DNA from: Microbacterium flavescens
Lineage (GTDB): Bacteria > Actinomycetota > Actinomycetes > Actinomycetales > Microbacteriaceae
Reading direction: 5' to 3'
Assembly (NCBI RefSeq): GCF_018588945.1
Contig: NZ_JAFIWA010000005.1
Location: forward strand, 248,001-312,000
Length of the DNA stretch: 64,000 bases
The position numbers and the translations under genes were made by a program. The notes beneath the pieces are model-generated. The model saw only the letters and a list, made by a program, of their open reading frames with translations. It was not told the DNA's origin and did no database searches. Below, in pieces: positions 61,511 to 64,000 of this stretch; positions within the stretch are counted from its first letter, which is position 1; every line of letters starts with the position of its first letter.

Positions 61511-61547
61511 ATACTTGCAAAAAGCAAGCTCGCTTGTCAATAGCAAG
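61511..61547 (-). promoter_or_regulatory. Promoter with tandem HxlR-type operators
   Basis: -35 TTGACA (61535-61540), 18-bp spacer, -10 AAGTAT (61511-61516) on the minus strand. Two inverted repeats CTTGC-N5-GCAAG (61514-61528) and CTTGT-N5-GCAAG (61533-61547), 19 bp apart, cover the -10 and -35. They fit HxlR-type sites, so autoregulation is likely. Confidence 0.78.
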
Positions 61548-61609
61548 TTCGCCGCTGGCTCCGTCTTGCGGGGGATGCCGCGCCCCGGCCTCCGCCGTAC
61601 CGTGGGGGG

Positions 61610-62869
61610 ATGTCCGACATCTCCCCCGCCCGGCGCCGTCCGCCGTCGCCCCGCGAGCTGCGCAACGATGGCTGGCTCGCGGCCGCGCTGCTGCTGGGAG
61701 CCGTGCTGAGCGCCGCGCTCGGCTCGGTCGCCGGCATCTACGGCGACGAGACGGCGCAGGGCATGCAGTGGTCGCTCCTGTACGCCGTCGGACTCACCGC
61801 TCCCCTGGCGCTGCGCCGCCGCTACCCCGAGATCGTCGCCGCCGTCATCGCCGTCGTGTTCTTCGTCGGCGTGACGGTGCGCATCCCGGAGCTCTACGTC
61901 GGCAACATCGCCGTGTTCATCGCGATGTACACCGTGGGCGCCTGGGTCGACGACCGGCGCCGAGCGATGCTCGTGCGCGTCGCGATCATCGTCGGGATGT
62001 TCCTGTGGCTGCTGGTCACGACGTTCCAGTCGGCGACCGCGCCGACCGACGAGGGCCTCTCGCGCGAGGGCCTCTTCTCGCCGTTCGTGGCGTTCATGCT
62101 GATCCAGTTCCTCGTGAACGCGGCCTTCTTCGGCGGGTCGTACTACATGGGCGACCGGGCGTACGCCTCTGCGCTCGAGCGCGCGGCCCTCGAGGAGCGC
62201 ACCCGCGAGCTCGAGAGCGAGCGCGAGGTGACGGCCGCCCAGGCCGTCGCCCTCGACCGCGTGCGCATCGCCCGCGAACTCCACGACGTCGTCGCCCACC
62301 ACGTCTCGGCGATGGGCGTGCAGGCAGGAGCCGCCCGGGCCGTGATGGACCGCGACCCCGACGCCGCCCGCACGGCACTGGCCGGGGTCGAGGCATCCGC
62401 TCGATCCGCTCTCGACGACCTGCGCCACCTGCTCGAGACCCTGCGCACGCCCGATGGGGAGCCGCCGAACGCGTCGACGGTGCGGCTCAGCGGACTGGCC
62501 GAGCTGGTCGCCCACGCGAACGAGAACGGCCTGCCCACGACCCTGTCGGTCATCGGCGACGAGGTGCCGGTGCCCGACCTCGTGCAGGTGAACATCTATC
62601 GCGTCGCGCAGGAGGCGCTCACGAATGCGCGCCGCCATGGCGGACCGGATGCCTCGGCCGACGTGCGGCTGCGCTACGCCGGCGACGCGGTCGAGCTCGA
62701 GATCGTGAACTCCGGGCGAGTGGCGACGGCCCTGCGGCCCGGCCTCGGCATCGTCGGGATGCGCGAGCGCGCGGGCGCGTCCGGGGGAACGCTCGAGGCG
62801 GCGCCCCGCGCGCGCGGCGGGTTCCTCGTGCGGCTGCGAGTGCCCCTGTCCGAGCGGGTCAGCGCGTGA
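61610..62869 (+). CDS. Sensor histidine kinase, NarL-type (HisKA_3)
   Basis: A 419-aa membrane kinase with five to six N-terminal helices (about 23-175), a coiled coil (about 185-215) and the HisKA_3 box IARELHDVVAHHVSAM with phospho-His225, then a HATPase domain (YRVAQEALTNARRHG and LGIVGMRERAGASGG). TACCGT 6 nt before the ATG (leaderless). The response regulator overlaps by 4 nt. Signal unknown. Confidence 0.93.
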   Translation: MSDISPARRRPPSPRELRNDGWLAAALLLGAVLSAALGSVAGIYGDETAQGMQWSLLYAVGLTAPLALRRRYPEIVAAVIAVVFFVGVTVRIPELYVGNIAVFIAMYTVGAWVDDRRRAMLVRVAIIVGMFLWLLVTTFQSATAPTDEGLSREGLFSPFVAFMLIQFLVNAAFFGGSYYMGDRAYASALERAALEERTRELESEREVTAAQAVALDRVRIARELHDVVAHHVSAMGVQAGAARAVMDRDPDAARTALAGVEASARSALDDLRHLLETLRTPDGEPPNASTVRLSGLAELVAHANENGLPTTLSVIGDEVPVPDLVQVNIYRVAQEALTNARRHGGPDASADVRLRYAGDAVELEIVNSGRVATALRPGLGIVGMRERAGASGGTLEAAPRARGGFLVRLRVPLSERVSA

Positions 62870-63537
62870 CGGGCTCGCAGGTGCGGGTGCTCCTCGTCGA
62901 CGACCACGCCGTGATGCGCGCCGGATTCCGCATGATCCTCGAGGCGGCGGGCGACATCGCCGTCGTCGGCGAGGCGTCGACCGGGGTGGAGGCGGTGACG
63001 GCGGCATCCGCTCTGGTCCCCGACGTCGTGTGCATGGACGTGCAAATGCCCGACATGGACGGGCTCGAGGCCACCCGGCGCATCGTCGCCGATCCGGCCG
63101 TGTCGTCGGCGGTCGTCGTCGTGACCACGTTCGACCGCGACGACTACCTCTTCGCGGCACTGTCGGCGGGGGCGAGCGGCTTCCTGCTGAAGAACGCCGG
63201 CCCCGAGGAGCTCGTGTCGGCGGTGCGCGTGGCGGCAGCCGGAGACGCGCTGCTCGCACCCGAGGTCACGCGCCGCGTGATCGCGCGGTTCGCCGATGGC
63301 GAGGCATCCGCTCCCCCGCCCGCCGCGCGCGTGCCCGACGGCATGCCGGAGCTCACGGAGCGCGAGCGCGAGGTGCTGCGGCTGATCGCGCAGGCCCTCA
63401 GCAACGCCGAGATCGCCGAGCGGCTCTACATCGGCGAGGCGACCGTCAAGACGCACGTCTCGAACGTGCTGCAGAAGCTCGGCGCCCGCGACCGGGTCGC
63501 CGCGGTGGTGTTCGCCCACCGCCACGGCCTCGCCTGA
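62866..63537 (+). CDS. Response regulator, NarL/LuxR family
   Basis: A 223-aa regulator: receiver domain with phospho-acceptor Asp58 (CMDVQMPDMDG), Thr in VTTFD and Lys in LLKNAGPEE, and a C-terminal LuxR-type helix-turn-helix (LTEREREVLRLIAQALSNAEIA and TVKTHVSNVLQKLGA). The GTG at 62866 overlaps the kinase stop (GTGA). Targets unknown. The gene ends just before a large repeat block. Confidence 0.94.
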   Translation: MTGSQVRVLLVDDHAVMRAGFRMILEAAGDIAVVGEASTGVEAVTAASALVPDVVCMDVQMPDMDGLEATRRIVADPAVSSAVVVVTTFDRDDYLFAALSAGASGFLLKNAGPEELVSAVRVAAAGDALLAPEVTRRVIARFADGEASAPPPAARVPDGMPELTEREREVLRLIAQALSNAEIAERLYIGEATVKTHVSNVLQKLGARDRVAAVVFAHRHGLA

Positions 63538-63546
63538 CCCTCGCCC

Positions 63547-63760
63547 CGGGTCGTTGAGCGAGCGCAGCGAGACGAAACGCCCCGAACCGACGCAGATCGT
63601 CGGCGCGAGGCGTTTCGTCTCGGTCGCTCCGCTCCCTCGCTCAACGAGCCGGGGGGCGTCGCTTCGCTCCCTCGCTCAACGAGCCGGGGGCGTCGCTCCG
63701 CTCCTCGCTCAACGAGCCGGGGGGCGTCGCTCCGCTCCCTCGCTCAACGAGCCCGGGGGG
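63547..63760. repeat. Repeat block with inverted pair and three direct copies
   Basis: A forward copy (63547-63579), an inverted copy (63611-63652) able to form a long hairpin with it, then three near-identical direct units (about 63656-63690, 63691-63721, 63722-63760) ending CTCGCTCAACGAG. Fills the gap between two converging genes. Confidence 0.85.
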
Positions 63761-63768
63761 CGTCGGGT

Positions 63769-64000
63769 TCAGGCCGCGACGGGGACCTGGGTGTAGCGGT
63801 CGACGAGTGCGCCGAAGGCCTCGAGGTAGCCGACGAGGAACTCCGCCGTCTGGTCGTTGGTGACCTCGCCGGTGTCCGCGAACAGGCCGGGGGTCGCCTG
63901 GACGTATCCCTCGGGCTGGCCGAGCGTCGGCGCGTTGAAGTGGCTGAGGATCGCCTTGAGGTGCTGCTGCGCCGCAGCGGTGGCGATGCCGCCGCCCGAC
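63769..64000 (-). CDS. NADPH-dependent FMN reductase family protein (C-terminal part)
   Basis: The last 76 residues of a minus-strand gene that continues beyond the window. GGGIATAAAQQHLKAILSHF and NAPTLGQPEGYVQATPGLF followed by NDQTAEFLVGYLEAFG fit the end of flavodoxin-fold NADPH:FMN or quinone reductases. The flavin-binding N-terminus is not in the window, so the assignment rests on this tail. Confidence 0.72.
   Translation of the reverse strand, partial: SGGGIATAAAQQHLKAILSHFNAPTLGQPEGYVQATPGLFADTGEVTNDQTAEFLVGYLEAFGALVDRYTQVPVAA

Noticed and set aside
60349..62865. Long plus-strand frame leading into the response regulator
   Set aside because: It crosses the HxlR and VOC genes antisense and the kinase out of phase; the regulator really begins at the GTG at 62866.
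63656..63760. Three regularly spaced direct repeats resembling a CRISPR array
   Set aside because: Units run almost directly into each other with no distinct spacers, match the interspersed element, and no cas genes are near.

Overview
The window looks like chromosomal DNA of a high-GC actinobacterium in the Microbacteriaceae, most likely Microbacterium. The signs are very GC-rich coding DNA, frequent GTG starts, a DUF222-type HNH endonuclease, an F420 gene (cofD), a large set of apparently leaderless genes with TANNNT -10 boxes 6-7 nt before the start codon, and interspersed intergenic repeats. No rRNA, tRNA, CRISPR array, insertion sequence or prophage was found. Most of it is ordinary chromosome with densely packed genes; the accessory-looking parts are 26.3-44.8 kb.

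Layout. 0-6 kb (minus strand): end of an HNH endonuclease gene, then hemD-cofD-TSUP permease, a trio of small envelope proteins (YtxH-like, holin-X-like, DUF3618) and a HemG/HemY-type porphyrinogen oxidase. 6-9 kb (plus): HhH-GPD repair protein, DUF1801 protein, NfeD-like/flotillin pair. 9-19 kb (minus): glycyl-tRNA synthetase, a two-gene unit with a substrate-binding/VWA lipoprotein, DUF4870, an FMN-dependent alpha-hydroxy-acid dehydrogenase, menC with a lipoprotein, and a cyclase-family protein. 19-26 kb: GNAT, an MFS exporter, a POT peptide transporter, an SRPBCC protein, an MFS/MerR divergent pair, and purU.

26.5-34.2 kb holds the most interesting unit. Seven minus-strand genes overlap head to tail: MDR oxidoreductase, PTPS-like protein, GT4 glycosyltransferase, methyltransferase, YbhN-like membrane protein, RibD-like reductase, and an LTA-synthase-like alkaline-phosphatase-fold membrane protein. 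They diverge from a CDP-alcohol phosphatidyltransferase and a small membrane protein. The composition suggests an uncharacterised pathway making a membrane- or envelope-linked molecule; the PTPS-like protein lacks key pterin-enzyme residues. 34.5-37.7 kb is a permease/TIGR03943/secreted Asp-rich protein operon. 37.8-42.0 kb is a 1401-aa secreted GH127 beta-L-arabinofuranosidase with two LacI-type operators, and 43-44.8 kb a second substrate-binding/VWA protein.

44.8-64 kb: S4 RNA-binding protein, a beta-lactamase-fold protein without its catalytic Ser/Lys, M13 peptidase, MATE transporter, a TrmH-type methyltransferase, a manganese module (mntH, mntR, VIT-type transporter) with twin palindromic operators at the mntH start, SDR, HAD phosphatase, YdeI-like protein, pyrE, secreted trypsin-like protease, exonuclease III, histidine phosphatase, NAD(P)HX dehydratase, HxlR regulator with a VOC protein and tandem operators, a two-component system, and the end of an NADPH-dependent FMN reductase gene.
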